Of a stretch of 64,000 bases of DNA, positions 51,230-60,581 are shown piece after piece (the stretch's first letter is position 1; every line of letters starts with the position of its first letter). The notes under the pieces are model-generated. The model had not been told where the DNA came from and made no database searches. It saw nothing but the letters and a program-made list of their open reading frames with translations. Source of the stretch: a bacterium (GTDB lineage: Bacteria > Verrucomicrobiota > Verrucomicrobiia > Limisphaerales > UBA11358); NCBI GenBank assembly GCA_021780905.1, contig JAJXXW010000044.1, positions 23,948 through 87,947 on the forward strand. Direction: 5' to 3'. Made by a program: the position numbers and the translations under genes.

Positions 51230-52605
51230 AACAAATCCTCTTGAACCTCATGGCCGCCGGCGCGGCGGGCTGGTTGATTTCGGCCGGCGCGCAGCCGGTG
51301 CCAGACCCGGGCAATGGCAACACTCCGCTGCCCGCCGGCACGGAACCCGCGCCGCCGCCAGCGCCCGAAGCCATCGCCGCCCTCGCCGACGCCGTGGCGG
51401 CGGCGGCAAACAACCCCGCCCCGGAGAAAAGGCCGCTGGCGGAGCCGCTGGTGATCCTGCCGGCGACGAACCAGGCCGCGCCCGGCGAAAACCTGGAGTC
51501 GAGGTTCGTGCCGCCGGCCGAGGCGAGCGGCACGAACAACCCGGACGAACTGCGGCTGAACTTCCGCAACGCGCCGCTGGAGATGGTGCTGAATTATTTG
51601 AGCGACGCCGCCGGTTTCATCATCGTGCTGGATGCGCGCGTGAACGGCAGCGTCAGCGTCATCAGCAGCCATCCGATGACGCGCGACGAGGCGGTGGACC
51701 TGCTCAATTTCGAGCTGAACAAAAACGGCTACGCCGCCATCCGCAACGGGCGCACGCTGACCATCGTGGACAAGAACGACGCGAAGACGCGGAACATCCC
51801 CGTCAAGACCGGCAACCGGCCGGACCAGATTCCGAACAACGCGGAGATTGTGACGCAAATCATCCCGATCCGCTTCATCGAGGCGCGGCAACTGATGTCC
51901 GATCTCACGTCGTTTGTTTCGCCGCAGGCGACGGTGGTGGCGAACGAGGAGGGCAATTCGATTGTGATCACCGACACGCAGTCGAACATCCGGCATCTGG
52001 CGGAGATCATCAAGGCGATTGACGACAGCGCGGAGGCGGAGACGGAAATCCGCGTCTATCCCCTGAAATACGCCAACCCGGCGGACGTGGCGTCGGAGCT
52101 GACCAGCATTTTTCCGGGCAACACCTCCGGCAGCGGCAGCCAATCGCCGATCAGCTTTCGCGGCGGCGGATTTTTTTCCCGCATGATGGGCGGCGGCGGC
52201 GGGGTGCCCAGCAGCAGTCCCTCGAGCGATCGCATCAAGAAGGCGACGGCGGTGAACGCGGTGGCGGATCCGCGCATCCAGGCCGTCATCGTGACCGCGC
52301 CGAAGGATTTGATGGAGCAGATTGCCAGCATGATGACCGCGCTGGACGTGCCCTCGACGCGCGACCAGAAAGTTTTTGTGTTCCACATGAACAACGGCGA
52401 CCCGCAGCAGGCGGCGCAGGTGCTGCAAACCATGTTCCAGTCCAGCAGCGCGGCGCGCGGCGGCGGCAGCAGTTCGTCGCCGAATAGCGCGCTGATGCAG
52501 CGCGCGCAGAACAACACCACGGCGACCGGCACCACCACCGGTTCCGGCACGCCGGGCATCGGCGGCGTGGGCGGCGGCACGCGCGGCGGCGGGCCGCAAT
52601 TTTAA
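51226..52605 (+). CDS. gspD: Secretin N-domain protein (N-terminal half of GspD)
   Basis: 459 residues. Signal peptide, a Pro/Ala-rich linker (30-100), then N0/STN (LRLNFRNAPLEMVLNYLSDA), N1 (TQIIPIRFIEARQLMSDLTS) and N2-type (EIRVYPLKYANPADVASELTS) domains, a Gly/Ser-rich loop, and another N-type unit with KVFVFHMNNGDPQQAAQVLQ. The protein ends in a Gly/Thr-rich tail without the secretin pore domain, which is encoded by the next gene. Overlaps gspC by 4 bp. Confidence 0.85.
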   Translation: MKQILLNLMAAGAAGWLISAGAQPVPDPGNGNTPLPAGTEPAPPPAPEAIAALADAVAAAANNPAPEKRPLAEPLVILPATNQAAPGENLESRFVPPAEASGTNNPDELRLNFRNAPLEMVLNYLSDAAGFIIVLDARVNGSVSVISSHPMTRDEAVDLLNFELNKNGYAAIRNGRTLTIVDKNDAKTRNIPVKTGNRPDQIPNNAEIVTQIIPIRFIEARQLMSDLTSFVSPQATVVANEEGNSIVITDTQSNIRHLAEIIKAIDDSAEAETEIRVYPLKYANPADVASELTSIFPGNTSGSGSQSPISFRGGGFFSRMMGGGGGVPSSSPSSDRIKKATAVNAVADPRIQAVIVTAPKDLMEQIASMMTALDVPSTRDQKVFVFHMNNGDPQQAAQVLQTMFQSSSAARGGGSSSSPNSALMQRAQNNTTATGTTTGSGTPGIGGVGGGTRGGGPQF

Positions 52606-52632
52606 TTCAACCGGTTGACTGGAGAAAAAAAC

Positions 52633-53904
52633 ATGAGCACGAACTCTTTTGGTAAAATTCACGGCCTCGCGCTGGCGCTCGGTTTGGGTGCCGCCCTGAC
52701 GGTTCACGCGCAGCGGAGCGGCGGCGGCTTCGGCGGCTCCGGGGGGTTGGGGGGCTTCAGCGGTTTCGGCGGCGGCAGCAGTGCCAGCCGAAGCAGCAGC
52801 AGCAGCGCCAACGCCGGCCAATACAACAACAACGGCATGGTGGGCAGCGCGGTCATTTCCGTGGATCCGGTCACGCATAACATCGTGGTCATCGCGGACG
52901 AGGAGACGAGCCAGCAGATCAGCAACGTCATTGCCAATCTCGACGCGCCCGTGCCGCAGGTGCTCATCAAGGTGGTCTTTGTGGAGGTGACCGACAACAA
53001 GGCGTCCGCCCTCGGCGTGCAGGGCAATTACACCGGGCTGAACAACAATTTTTCGCAGATCACCGGTTACATGACCAATTACGCGGTGGTGAACAACGCG
53101 GTGGTCCCCTCCAGCATCACGCCGGTTTATTCCAGCGTGAGCGCGGGCAACACGTTCGGCCTGCCGCAGTCGCTGGCGGGCGCGACCGGCACCGGCGGTT
53201 TTGCCCAACTGACGGGCAACGATTTCACGGCGACGATTCAGGCGCTCGCCACGGCGGGCAAGGCGCAGGTGTTGTCGCGTCCGTCCATTCTGGCGCGCGA
53301 CGGCCAGCAGGCGGAAATCGTCGTGGGCCAGAGCATTTACCTGCCCAGCGGCGTCAGTTTCACCGCCGTCGGCAACAGCATCACCACGGTGCCGACGATC
53401 AACGGCAGTTATCAAAACGTCGGCATCCAGCTCGACGTCACGCCGTTCATCGGCGCGAACAGCCTGGTGCAGATGATTCTTCAGCCGCAGATCACTTCGA
53501 TTGACAACTCCACGCCCGGCCAGGTGATCGAGGGCGGCAGCGTGGTTTCGTCTGCCGTGTATGCGCCCAACATCAACAAGCGTTCCGCCGACACGGTGGT
53601 GGTGACCCCCGACGGCCAGCCGGTGGTCATCGGCGGACTGATCGGCAGCGACAAGTCCTCGAACGACACCAAAATCCCGCTGCTCGGCGACATTCCAGTG
53701 CTTGGCCAGTTGTTCCGGTTCAGCGCCAAGTCGAGCACGAAGAGCGAGCTGCTGATTTTCCTCACGCCGCACATTGTCCGTGCGCCGGACCAGCTCGCCG
53801 CCCTGACCGGCCACGAAACCGGCCAGTCGTCGCTCATCACCAATTCCATCCCCGAACAGGAGCTGGACCGCTACCTGGACCGGCTGCCGGTGAAAAAGAA
53901 TTAG
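52633..53904 (+). CDS. gspD: Secretin pore-domain protein (C-terminal half of GspD)
   Basis: 423 residues from the ATG at 52633, with GGAG 8 bases upstream; a TTG at 52615 is less likely. It has its own signal peptide (IHGLALALGLGAALTVHAQ), a Gly/Ser stretch, one N3-like domain (SVDPVTHNIVVIADEETSQQ, then VPQVLIKVVFVEVTD), and the secretin beta-barrel with the VPLLGDIP-like motif KIPLLGDIPVLGQLF and ELLIFLTPHIV. The gap to the N-domain gene is 27 bp, so the secretin of this operon is made as two polypeptides. Confidence 0.9.
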   Translation: MSTNSFGKIHGLALALGLGAALTVHAQRSGGGFGGSGGLGGFSGFGGGSSASRSSSSSANAGQYNNNGMVGSAVISVDPVTHNIVVIADEETSQQISNVIANLDAPVPQVLIKVVFVEVTDNKASALGVQGNYTGLNNNFSQITGYMTNYAVVNNAVVPSSITPVYSSVSAGNTFGLPQSLAGATGTGGFAQLTGNDFTATIQALATAGKAQVLSRPSILARDGQQAEIVVGQSIYLPSGVSFTAVGNSITTVPTINGSYQNVGIQLDVTPFIGANSLVQMILQPQITSIDNSTPGQVIEGGSVVSSAVYAPNINKRSADTVVVTPDGQPVVIGGLIGSDKSSNDTKIPLLGDIPVLGQLFRFSAKSSTKSELLIFLTPHIVRAPDQLAALTGHETGQSSLITNSIPEQELDRYLDRLPVKKN

Positions 53905-53946
53905 AAAATTGTCTTTTGCCGGCGCCGCGCCAGACTGAACCCGAAC

Positions 53947-55461
53947 ATGGAAACGCAAAACCAACGCCGCTGGGTTTTCGGCCTGCTCGCCGGCGCGTGG
54001 CTGCTCATCGTTGGCTGGCAGGTGGAGGAACACCTGCGCGTCGTCGAGGCCGCGAAGTCCGATCTGCGCAATCGCTCGCGCGAAATCGCCAGCACCTTGA
54101 GCGCGGTCACGCGGGCGCTGCGATTTCGCGGCGCGGTGTTTCAGGAGCGCCTGGAACCCGTCCTGAACGAGCTGGTCAGCAATCACACGAACAGCTTCGT
54201 CAATTCCAGTGGGCTGCTGGCCATCGGCCTGCTCAACACGGACGGCGATCCCGTCGTAGTGGCGGGCGACACCAATTTGATCGCCCGCGCCGAGTTCGCC
54301 GACCGGGAGCGCTGGTCGGATGGCTGGGTCATGATCGTGCTGCCGGTGGCCGGGGCCAGCGTGAGTCCCGAGGGCGCGACCAATGTCACCACCGTCGTCA
54401 TCCCGCCTTTCCGCGACGGGACGAATGGCGACCCGCGCGGGCGCGATTTTTTCCGGCGCGACCGCAGCGGCACCAATTTCATTGAAATGCCGCCGCCCAC
54501 AAATGCCGCCGGCGAAATCGCGGCCCCCGGGCCGCCGCACGGCGGGGGGCACCGGCCGCCGTGGATGCACTGGATGAATGACGCCGAGTTCAAGGCGCTC
54601 ACCGCCAAGCGCGAATTGCACGGCCTCGTGCTGGCCATGTCCACCGGGAATTTCCGCGCCCTCTGCACCCGTGATCGCTGGCTGCGCGCGGTCATTGTTT
54701 TCTTTGCCGGCATTGCCGCGCTCGGGGTCGGGCTGGCCTGGCGGAATTTGCGCCGGACTGCCGAGCTGCAAATCCGCCTCGTCCGCGCGAGCGAACTGAA
54801 CTCGCACCTCAAGGAAATGAACCTCGCCGCCGCCGGCCTCGCGCACGAGACGCGCAATCCACTCAATTTGATTCGCGGCCAGGCGCAGTTGCTCGCGCGG
54901 CTGCCGGACACGACGCCGGAAGTCCGGGAAAAAGCCAAAATCATCGTGGACGAGACCGACAAGGTGACGGCGCAGCTGACCGAATTCATCAACTACTCCA
55001 AGCCGCGGGAAGTCCGGCGCACCAAGGTCGCGCTCACCGCCGCCGGCGCGGAAATCGTCCGCACGCTCGGCTACGACATCGCGGAGAAAAAACTGCGCGT
55101 GGAAGTCGGCGGGGAGCCGCTGGCGGTGCAAGCCGATGAGCAATTGCTGCGGCAGGTGCTGTTTAATCTGCTCATCAACGCCACGCAGGCCGTCAGCACC
55201 GGCGGACAAATCCAGGTTGACGTGCGCCGCGCGAACGCGACGGAGGCCATCCTGGAAATCCGCGATGACGGTCCCGGGGTGCCGGCGGACCGGCGGCAGG
55301 AAATCTTCAAACCCTATTTCACCACGCATTCCAAAGGCACCGGCCTCGGCCTCGCGGTTGTTTCGCAAATCGTATTGCTGCACGGCTGGGAAATCGCGTG
55401 CCTGCCCAACGAGCCTCACGGCGCGGTGTTCCGCATCAGCCACCTCAAACTCGCGGCGTGA
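53947..55461 (+). CDS. NtrB-type sensor histidine kinase
   Basis: 504 residues. TM1 about 10-25, a periplasmic domain of about 220 residues rich in Gly/Pro near its end, TM2 about 246-265, HisKA with phospho-acceptor His300 in AAAGLAHETRNPLNLI, and an ATPase domain with NLLINATQAV, RDDGPGVP and GTGLGLAVV. Followed after 30 bp by its response regulator. The input signal is unknown; position next to the secretion operon suggests envelope or nutrient sensing. Confidence 0.92.
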   Translation: METQNQRRWVFGLLAGAWLLIVGWQVEEHLRVVEAAKSDLRNRSREIASTLSAVTRALRFRGAVFQERLEPVLNELVSNHTNSFVNSSGLLAIGLLNTDGDPVVVAGDTNLIARAEFADRERWSDGWVMIVLPVAGASVSPEGATNVTTVVIPPFRDGTNGDPRGRDFFRRDRSGTNFIEMPPPTNAAGEIAAPGPPHGGGHRPPWMHWMNDAEFKALTAKRELHGLVLAMSTGNFRALCTRDRWLRAVIVFFAGIAALGVGLAWRNLRRTAELQIRLVRASELNSHLKEMNLAAAGLAHETRNPLNLIRGQAQLLARLPDTTPEVREKAKIIVDETDKVTAQLTEFINYSKPREVRRTKVALTAAGAEIVRTLGYDIAEKKLRVEVGGEPLAVQADEQLLRQVLFNLLINATQAVSTGGQIQVDVRRANATEAILEIRDDGPGVPADRRQEIFKPYFTTHSKGTGLGLAVVSQIVLLHGWEIACLPNEPHGAVFRISHLKLAA

Positions 55462-55491
55462 CGCGGCGCGGCGTTCCGGCTAATCTGCCGT

Positions 55492-56862
55492 ATGGCTTCG
55501 GACGATTCCAAACCCGCCCCGCCGCGCATCCTCGTCGTGGATGACGATGCCGGCCAGCGCAGTCTGCTGGATTCCTTTCTGCGCAGCCAGGGTTTCGTCA
55601 CCACGCTGGCGGATTCCGGCGAACGCGCCCTGGAGCTGCTGGCCAGGGCGGATTTTTCCCTGATGATCTCCGACGTGCGGATGGGCGGGCTGTCCGGCCT
55701 GGAAACTTTGCGCCGCCTGCGCGAGCAGCATTTCACCCTGCCGGTGCTGCTGGTCACCGCCTACGCCGACATCCGCGAGGCTGTGGATGCGATGCGCGAC
55801 GGGGCGCTGAATTATCTGGCCAAGCCGATTGATCTGGATGAATTGCTCGCCACCGTCCAGCAGGCGATTGGACTGGCGGCGACCGCACCGGCCGATCTGG
55901 GCGCGGGAAAAAAACTGCCGCCGCACGTCGGGGTCCACAGCCCGCTGATGCGGACGTTGTTTCAGGACATTGCGCTGATTGCGGCGTCGGACACGCGCGT
56001 GTTCATCACCGGCGAAAGCGGCGTGGGCAAGGAAGTGGTGGCCGACGTCCTCCACGCGTGGAGCGGGCGGGCGAACGGGCCGCTGGTCAAGGTCAACTGC
56101 GCCGCGATTCCCGAGACGCTGCTGGAAAGCGAATTGTTCGGGCACGAAAAGGGTGCGTTCACCGGCGCGACCGCGCTGCGCATCGGGCGTTTTGAAGAGG
56201 CCCAGGGCGGCACGATTTTTCTGGATGAAATCGCCGAGATGTCGCCGGCATTGCAGGCGCGGCTGCTGCGGGTGACGCAGGACGGAAAATTCCAGCGGGT
56301 CGGCTCGAATCGTGAAATCCGCACTGACGCCCGCGTGCTGGCCGCCAGCAATCGCCAGCTCGAAGACGAAGTGAAAACGGGCCGGTTCCGGGAAGACTTA
56401 TTTTACCGCCTGAACGTCGTGGAATTGAACGTGCCGCCGCTGCGCGAACGGCGCGAGGATATTTTGCCGCTGGCCAATTTGTTTCTCGACGAATTGGCCA
56501 CCGGCCACGCGCAGTTGTCCGCCGCCACGGCGGCGATCCTGGGAAGTTATGCCTGGCCGGGCAACGTGCGCGAATTGCGCAACGTCATCGAGCGCGCCGT
56601 GCTGCTGGCGCGGAGCGAGGTGATTCTGCCGGAACACCTGCCGGCGCGGCTCGGCGCTTTGCCGCCGGAAGACCGGCCGCAGACGGCCGCGCCCCAGCTC
56701 GAAGCCATCGAGCGGGAGGCCATCCTGTCCGCACTGCGGAAAAATCACTTCAACCGCACCGAGACCGCGAAAATTCTCGGGATCAGCCGGCGCACGCTGA
56801 TCTACAAACTTCAGCATTTCCGGTCCCAGGGCTTTGTGGTCGAGTCCTCCCCGGGCAAATAA
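55492..56862 (+). CDS. NtrC-family sigma-54-dependent response regulator
   Basis: 456 residues. Receiver with Asp61 (MISDVRMGG) and Lys111 (YLAKPID); AAA+ domain with Walker A GESGVGKE (174-181, Lys180), the sigma-54 contact loop GAFTGA (221-226) and Walker [14 protein letters not shown]-terminal Fis-type HTH ([20 protein letters not shown]). It should activate promoters of the -24/-12 class such as that at 41221. Confidence 0.95.
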   Translation: MASDDSKPAPPRILVVDDDAGQRSLLDSFLRSQGFVTTLADSGERALELLARADFSLMISDVRMGGLSGLETLRRLREQHFTLPVLLVTAYADIREAVDAMRDGALNYLAKPIDLDELLATVQQAIGLAATAPADLGAGKKLPPHVGVHSPLMRTLFQDIALIAASDTRVFITGESGVGKEVVADVLHAWSGRANGPLVKVNCAAIPETLLESELFGHEKGAFTGATALRIGRFEEAQGGTIFLDEIAEMSPALQARLLRVTQDGKFQRVGSNREIRTDARVLAASNRQLEDEVKTGRFREDLFYRLNVVELNVPPLRERREDILPLANLFLDELATGHAQLSAATAAILGSYAWPGNVRELRNVIERAVLLARSEVILPEHLPARLGALPPEDRPQTAAPQLEAIEREAILSALRKNHFNRTETAKILGISRRTLIYKLQHFRSQGFVVESSPGK

Positions 56863-56864
56863 GG

Positions 56865-57150
56865 TTCATCGCGACCGGCCGGATCGGCGCGGTGTCGTCC
56901 GCGACGGCGGTCTTCTCGTATTCGACCTGCGGCACGAATCCGGAGGTGGCGTTCCGCACGAACAACGGTGTGGCGGGCGTGGCCAGCAGCGTGACGATCT
57001 TGAACCCGTTGTCGCGCGGGGCGAACATCACCTACACGGCGACGAACAGGTTTGCGGGCACGGACAGCTTCACTTACTCGGTGAGCGACAACTATGGAAG
57101 GACGAGCACGGCGACGATCATGGTGATGCGAAGGATGAAACAAGCATTTA
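56865..57150 (+). pseudogene. Fragment of an Ig-like/cadherin-like repeat protein
   Basis: Reads in one frame as ATAVFSYSTCG ... NRFAGTDSFTYSVSDNYGRT, the end of a tandem-Ig or VCBS-type repeat. It has no start codon or signal peptide; the frame opens directly after the ntrC stop and goes on with unrelated codons to 57296. Probably a displaced piece of a large adhesin-type gene. The rest up to 57315 shows nothing I recognise. Confidence 0.55.
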
Positions 57151-57315
57151 TTCCTGACGGCGATTCAATGCCCCCGCAAATCTTGAAAACACCCGTTCCA
57201 GACCCTAACTTCCCGGATGAACTGAAAAGAACTTGGTTTGAACCCGCACGCGCAGAATTCCATCTTCCCACGACTCAATCGTTATGCCCTCCGTGAACGA
57301 AGATATAGGAGGGCA

Positions 57316-57696
57316 TCAAACGGGTTTCCCACCCTGCGGCATGCACACCCGGCACAGGCACTTTGTCGAGCGCGATATAACTGAAGCTTTCCCGTAGTTC
57401 AGCCAGGATGAGTCCGGTTTCGGCGGCTTGTTGAATCCGATGCCGATGTAATAACCACCCTCCCGGAACGCGAATTGCTTGTCGTTGACGGTCTCCGCAG
57501 GGAGCGGTGACACACCGTCGCTCGCCCGAATCGTTGTATTGTATGACTTTCCGGTTCCCGTCACGGTATCAACCCACTTCTCGACTGCGCTTTGAACTTC
57601 TTCCCGAGGAGTTGCGCCGGGGGGATCCGCCACAGCGGCCATACCTGAAGCAGCGACAAGCAGCGCGGACAAGAGCGACATGTTTTTCGAGTTCAT
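57316..57696 (-). CDS. Small secreted protein, unknown
   Basis: 126 residues. A signal peptide (MSLLSALLVAASGMAAVA) is followed by EEVQSAVEKWVDTVTGTG, FREGGYYIGIGFNKPPKPD and three cysteines near the C-terminus. I recognise no family. Coding status rests on the good signal peptide and plausible composition. Confidence 0.45.
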   Translation of the reverse strand: MNSKNMSLLSALLVAASGMAAVADPPGATPREEVQSAVEKWVDTVTGTGKSYNTTIRASDGVSPLPAETVNDKQFAFREGGYYIGIGFNKPPKPDSSWLNYGKASVISRSTKCLCRVCMPQGGKPV

Positions 57697-58020
57697 CTTT
57701 TTTCGCGTCGGTTGTTTTTATTTGTGGGATGATTTCGCCGCACCATTCGAGTTGCTTGGCCATGTTTTCTCCGATCATGTGCCCGGCCGCGTTGTGTTGA
57801 ACATTTTTTCGGTGAAAATTTTAACGCCCGGTCGAAACCATTACAATCCAAAGCTTCGCGGATGCTCGATGAAAGACAACTGCCAACCAAGATTTCCACC
57901 AAGCCGACGCAGGCACGTTTGCGGTTCCGGCAAAGGCGGCGCAGGATACCGCCGTTTTGATCCGGGTGTGTTGATTTTCAAAAATGTTGCCATTCGGCTT
58001 GGCGCGGGCAAAATGCCGGC
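57697..58020. other. Intergenic stretch, no gene supported
   Basis: About 320 bp between the small secreted protein and rfaE2. Short open frames on both strands have no recognisable content. Confidence 0.4.
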
Positions 58021-58506
58021 GTGGATTTCCGCGACAAACTCATCGCGTGGGACGATTTGCCGGCGTGGCGCCAAGCCAAGCGCGCGACCGGAAAAAAACT
58101 CGTCGTCACCAACGGCTGCTTCGACCTCCTGCACCTGGGCCATGTGACCTATCTGGAGAACGCCCGCAATTTTGGTGACGCGCTGCTCATTGGCGTCAAC
58201 AGCGACGCGGCGGTGCGCGGGCTGAAAGGCGCGGGCCGCCCGGTGAATTCCGAGGCCGACCGCGCCGCCGTCCTGGCCGCCTTGCAATGCGTGGACGGCG
58301 TCTGCATCTTCACCGACACGGCCGCGACGAAATTCCTCGCCACCGCGCAGCCGGACATTTACGTCAAGGGCGGCGATTACACGCTGGACACCTTGAACCA
58401 GGACGAGCGCCGCGCCGTCGAATCCGCCGGCGGGAAAATTGTGCTGGTGCCATTCGTGCCCGGCAAATCCACGACGGCGCTGCTGGGAAAAATTTCGCGG
58501 CTGTAA
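58021..58506 (+). CDS. rfaE2: D-glycero-beta-D-manno-heptose 1-phosphate adenylyltransferase
   Basis: 161 residues from a GTG start. Nucleotidyltransferase fold with TNGCFDLLHLGHVTYLENAR (HxGH motif), the VNSDAAVRGLKG loop and YVKGGDYTLD. It corresponds to the C-terminal half of HldE; the kinase half is not fused and not in the window. Makes ADP-heptose for LPS core. gmhB of the same pathway lies at 62362. Confidence 0.9.
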   Translation: MDFRDKLIAWDDLPAWRQAKRATGKKLVVTNGCFDLLHLGHVTYLENARNFGDALLIGVNSDAAVRGLKGAGRPVNSEADRAAVLAALQCVDGVCIFTDTAATKFLATAQPDIYVKGGDYTLDTLNQDERRAVESAGGKIVLVPFVPGKSTTALLGKISRL

Positions 58507-58523
58507 TCTTCCTCGGTTTTACC

Positions 58524-59621
58524 ATGCGTTTCCTCATGCTCAACTGGCGCGACCCGCGCAATCCGCTGGCCGGTGGCGCGGAGCGCGTGACCCTGGCGTA
58601 TCTCAAGGCGCTGGCAAAGCGCGGACACGAGGTGGTGTGGTTCGCCAATGATTTTCTGGGCGCGGCCCCGGAGGAAATGTTCGAGGGCATCAAAATTGTC
58701 CGCGGCGGCGGCAAGGGTTCCTCGGTGTTGAAGGCGATCCAATGGCATCGCCGGCAGCCGCGCTTCGATCTGGTGATTGACCAGCATCACGGGATTCCGT
58801 GGTATGCGCCGTGGTGGTGCCGGACGAATTGCGTGGCCTACATCCACGAGGTGCTGGGGCCGATCTGGAATTCGTTTTATCCCTGGCCGGTGAGCACGGT
58901 GGGGCAAGTGCAGGAACGCTGGACGCACTGGATTTACCGCCAGGTGCCGTTCTGGACGGCGTGCCAGGCCACGCGGGATTGTCTGACGGCCCATGGCGTG
59001 CGCTCCATTGAGATCATTCCTTATGGCGTGGACACGGTGGCGCTGCCGGCGTTGGACGACAAGCCGCTGGAACTGCCGTTGCGGCTGATTGTCGTCTCGC
59101 GGCTGGCGCCCAACAAGCGGATTGATCATGCCGTGCGCGTGATGAAATGCCTGGCGGATGGAAAAATTCCGGCGCAGTTGACCATCGTCGGCACGGGTGA
59201 AACGGAGCCGCTGCTGCGCCGGCTGGTGAAGGAATTTCAGTTGGAGGACCGGGTGACGTTCGCCGGCGCGCTGGCCGAGCCGGAGAAAGACGCGCAACTG
59301 CGGCGCGCGCATTTTTTGCTTCACACCTCGGTGCGCGAAGGCTGGGGGCTGAATGTCATCGAGGCCAATGCGATGGGCACCACGACGGTGGTGTATCCGG
59401 TGGCCGGCCTCGTGGAATCCACCCTGCACGACGAAACCGGCGTGGTCGCGGCGGCCGAGACGCCGGAAGCCATCGCTGAGGCGCTGGTGAAAATTTTACC
59501 GCAGCCGGAAAAATACCAGGCCTACCGGCGCATGGCCTGGGAGCGCGCGAAGCGGTTTCATTGGAGCCAGGTGCTGGCCGATTCGAGCGCGTGGCTGGAG
59601 GCCCAGGCGGCCCGCAAATAA
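58524..59621 (+). CDS. GT4-family glycosyltransferase
   Basis: 365 residues from the ATG at 58524. GT-B fold: N-terminal NWRDPRNPLAGGAERVTL, donor-side VSRLAPNKRIDHAV, and the family motif EGWGLNVIEANAMGTT with its EX7E pattern. Adds a sugar in LPS or exopolysaccharide synthesis; donor and acceptor unknown. Starts 17 bp after rfaE2. Confidence 0.88.
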   Translation: MRFLMLNWRDPRNPLAGGAERVTLAYLKALAKRGHEVVWFANDFLGAAPEEMFEGIKIVRGGGKGSSVLKAIQWHRRQPRFDLVIDQHHGIPWYAPWWCRTNCVAYIHEVLGPIWNSFYPWPVSTVGQVQERWTHWIYRQVPFWTACQATRDCLTAHGVRSIEIIPYGVDTVALPALDDKPLELPLRLIVVSRLAPNKRIDHAVRVMKCLADGKIPAQLTIVGTGETEPLLRRLVKEFQLEDRVTFAGALAEPEKDAQLRRAHFLLHTSVREGWGLNVIEANAMGTTTVVYPVAGLVESTLHDETGVVAAAETPEAIAEALVKILPQPEKYQAYRRMAWERAKRFHWSQVLADSSAWLEAQAARK

Positions 59622-59625
59622 TCAA

Positions 59626-60579
59626 TCAGGCCGGCGCGGTCTCCAGTGCCGACAGGGTCATTTCGGTGATCAGCCGGGTGAAACTGGCGATGGGCCGCCA
59701 ACCCAGAATCTTCTCTGCCTTGGCCGGATTGCCAACCAGGCGCGCGGGATCTTCCGGGCGCATGAAGCGCGGATCCATTTTCACATAATCCCGCCAGTTC
59801 AGCCCGACGGCGGCAAAGGCGGTTTCCACCACCGCCTGCACGGAATGCAATTTGCCGGTGGCCAGCACATAGTCGGCGGGCGTCGCCTGCTGGAGCATGA
59901 GCCACATCGCCTGCACATATTCGCGCGCGTCGCCCCAGTCGCGCTGCGAGGACAGGTTGCCCAAAGACAATTCCTGCTGCCGCCCCTGCTTGATGGCGGC
60001 GGCGGCGCGGCAGATTTTCTGGGTGACAAAGTTATCGCCCCGGCGCGGCGACTCGTGGTTGTAGAGAATTCCGTTACAGGCGAACAATCCGAAAGTGTGG
60101 CGCTCGATGACGACCATCTGCGTGGCAAACGCCTTGGCGCAGCCATAGGGCGTCGCCGGTCGGAACGGCGTCTGCTCGTCCTGCGGGCTGGTTTCCGGCC
60201 GACCAAAAACTTCGCTGGACGAGGCGTTGAAAAAACGCGGCGGCTGCGGCAGCGCGCGAATCATCTCCAGCAGGCGCAAGGTGCCGATGGCGATGGATTC
60301 GCAGGTGGCCTCGGCCTGCTCAAAGCTCAACCCGACATGGCTCTGGCCGCCGAGGTGATAAACTTCGTCCGGGGCCGTTTCCGTCAGAATGCGGCGCACG
60401 GTGGCCGAATCGTTCAGATCCGCGCAATGCAGGACGAGCCGGGCCTTGAACGATTGCAGCCGCTTCAGGCAACTGCTCTCGCGCACAATGCCATGCACCT
60501 CGTAATCCCTGGCCAGCAGCCATTCGGCCAGATAGGAACCGTCCTGCCCGGCGATGCCGGTGATGAGGGCGCGGGGCAT
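59626..60579 (-). CDS. GDP-mannose 4,6-dehydratase-like protein, paralogue
   Basis: 317 residues, extended SDR. NAD-binding [15 protein letters not shown], catalytic SSSEVFG and YGCAKAF (Tyr/Lys), and the Gmd signature [12 protein letters not shown]. It is a diverged sister of the adjacent gmd and has the same end-to-end layout. It might make GDP-4-keto-6-deoxymannose or act on a related nucleotide sugar or as reductase (Rmd-like); sequence does not decide. Confidence 0.8.
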   Translation of the reverse strand: MPRALITGIAGQDGSYLAEWLLARDYEVHGIVRESSCLKRLQSFKARLVLHCADLNDSATVRRILTETAPDEVYHLGGQSHVGLSFEQAEATCESIAIGTLRLLEMIRALPQPPRFFNASSSEVFGRPETSPQDEQTPFRPATPYGCAKAFATQMVVIERHTFGLFACNGILYNHESPRRGDNFVTQKICRAAAAIKQGRQQELSLGNLSSQRDWGDAREYVQAMWLMLQQATPADYVLATGKLHSVQAVVETAFAAVGLNWRDYVKMDPRFMRPEDPARLVGNPAKAEKILGWRPIASFTRLITEMTLSALETAPA

Positions 60580-60581
60580 GG

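Noticed and set aside
50968..55443. Minus-strand open frame of nearly 1,500 codons opposite the gspC-gspD-kinase genes
   Set aside because: It is an antisense shadow caused by high G+C and strong codon bias; its translation is Arg/His/Ala-rich without any family pattern, while the plus strand carries recognisable genes.
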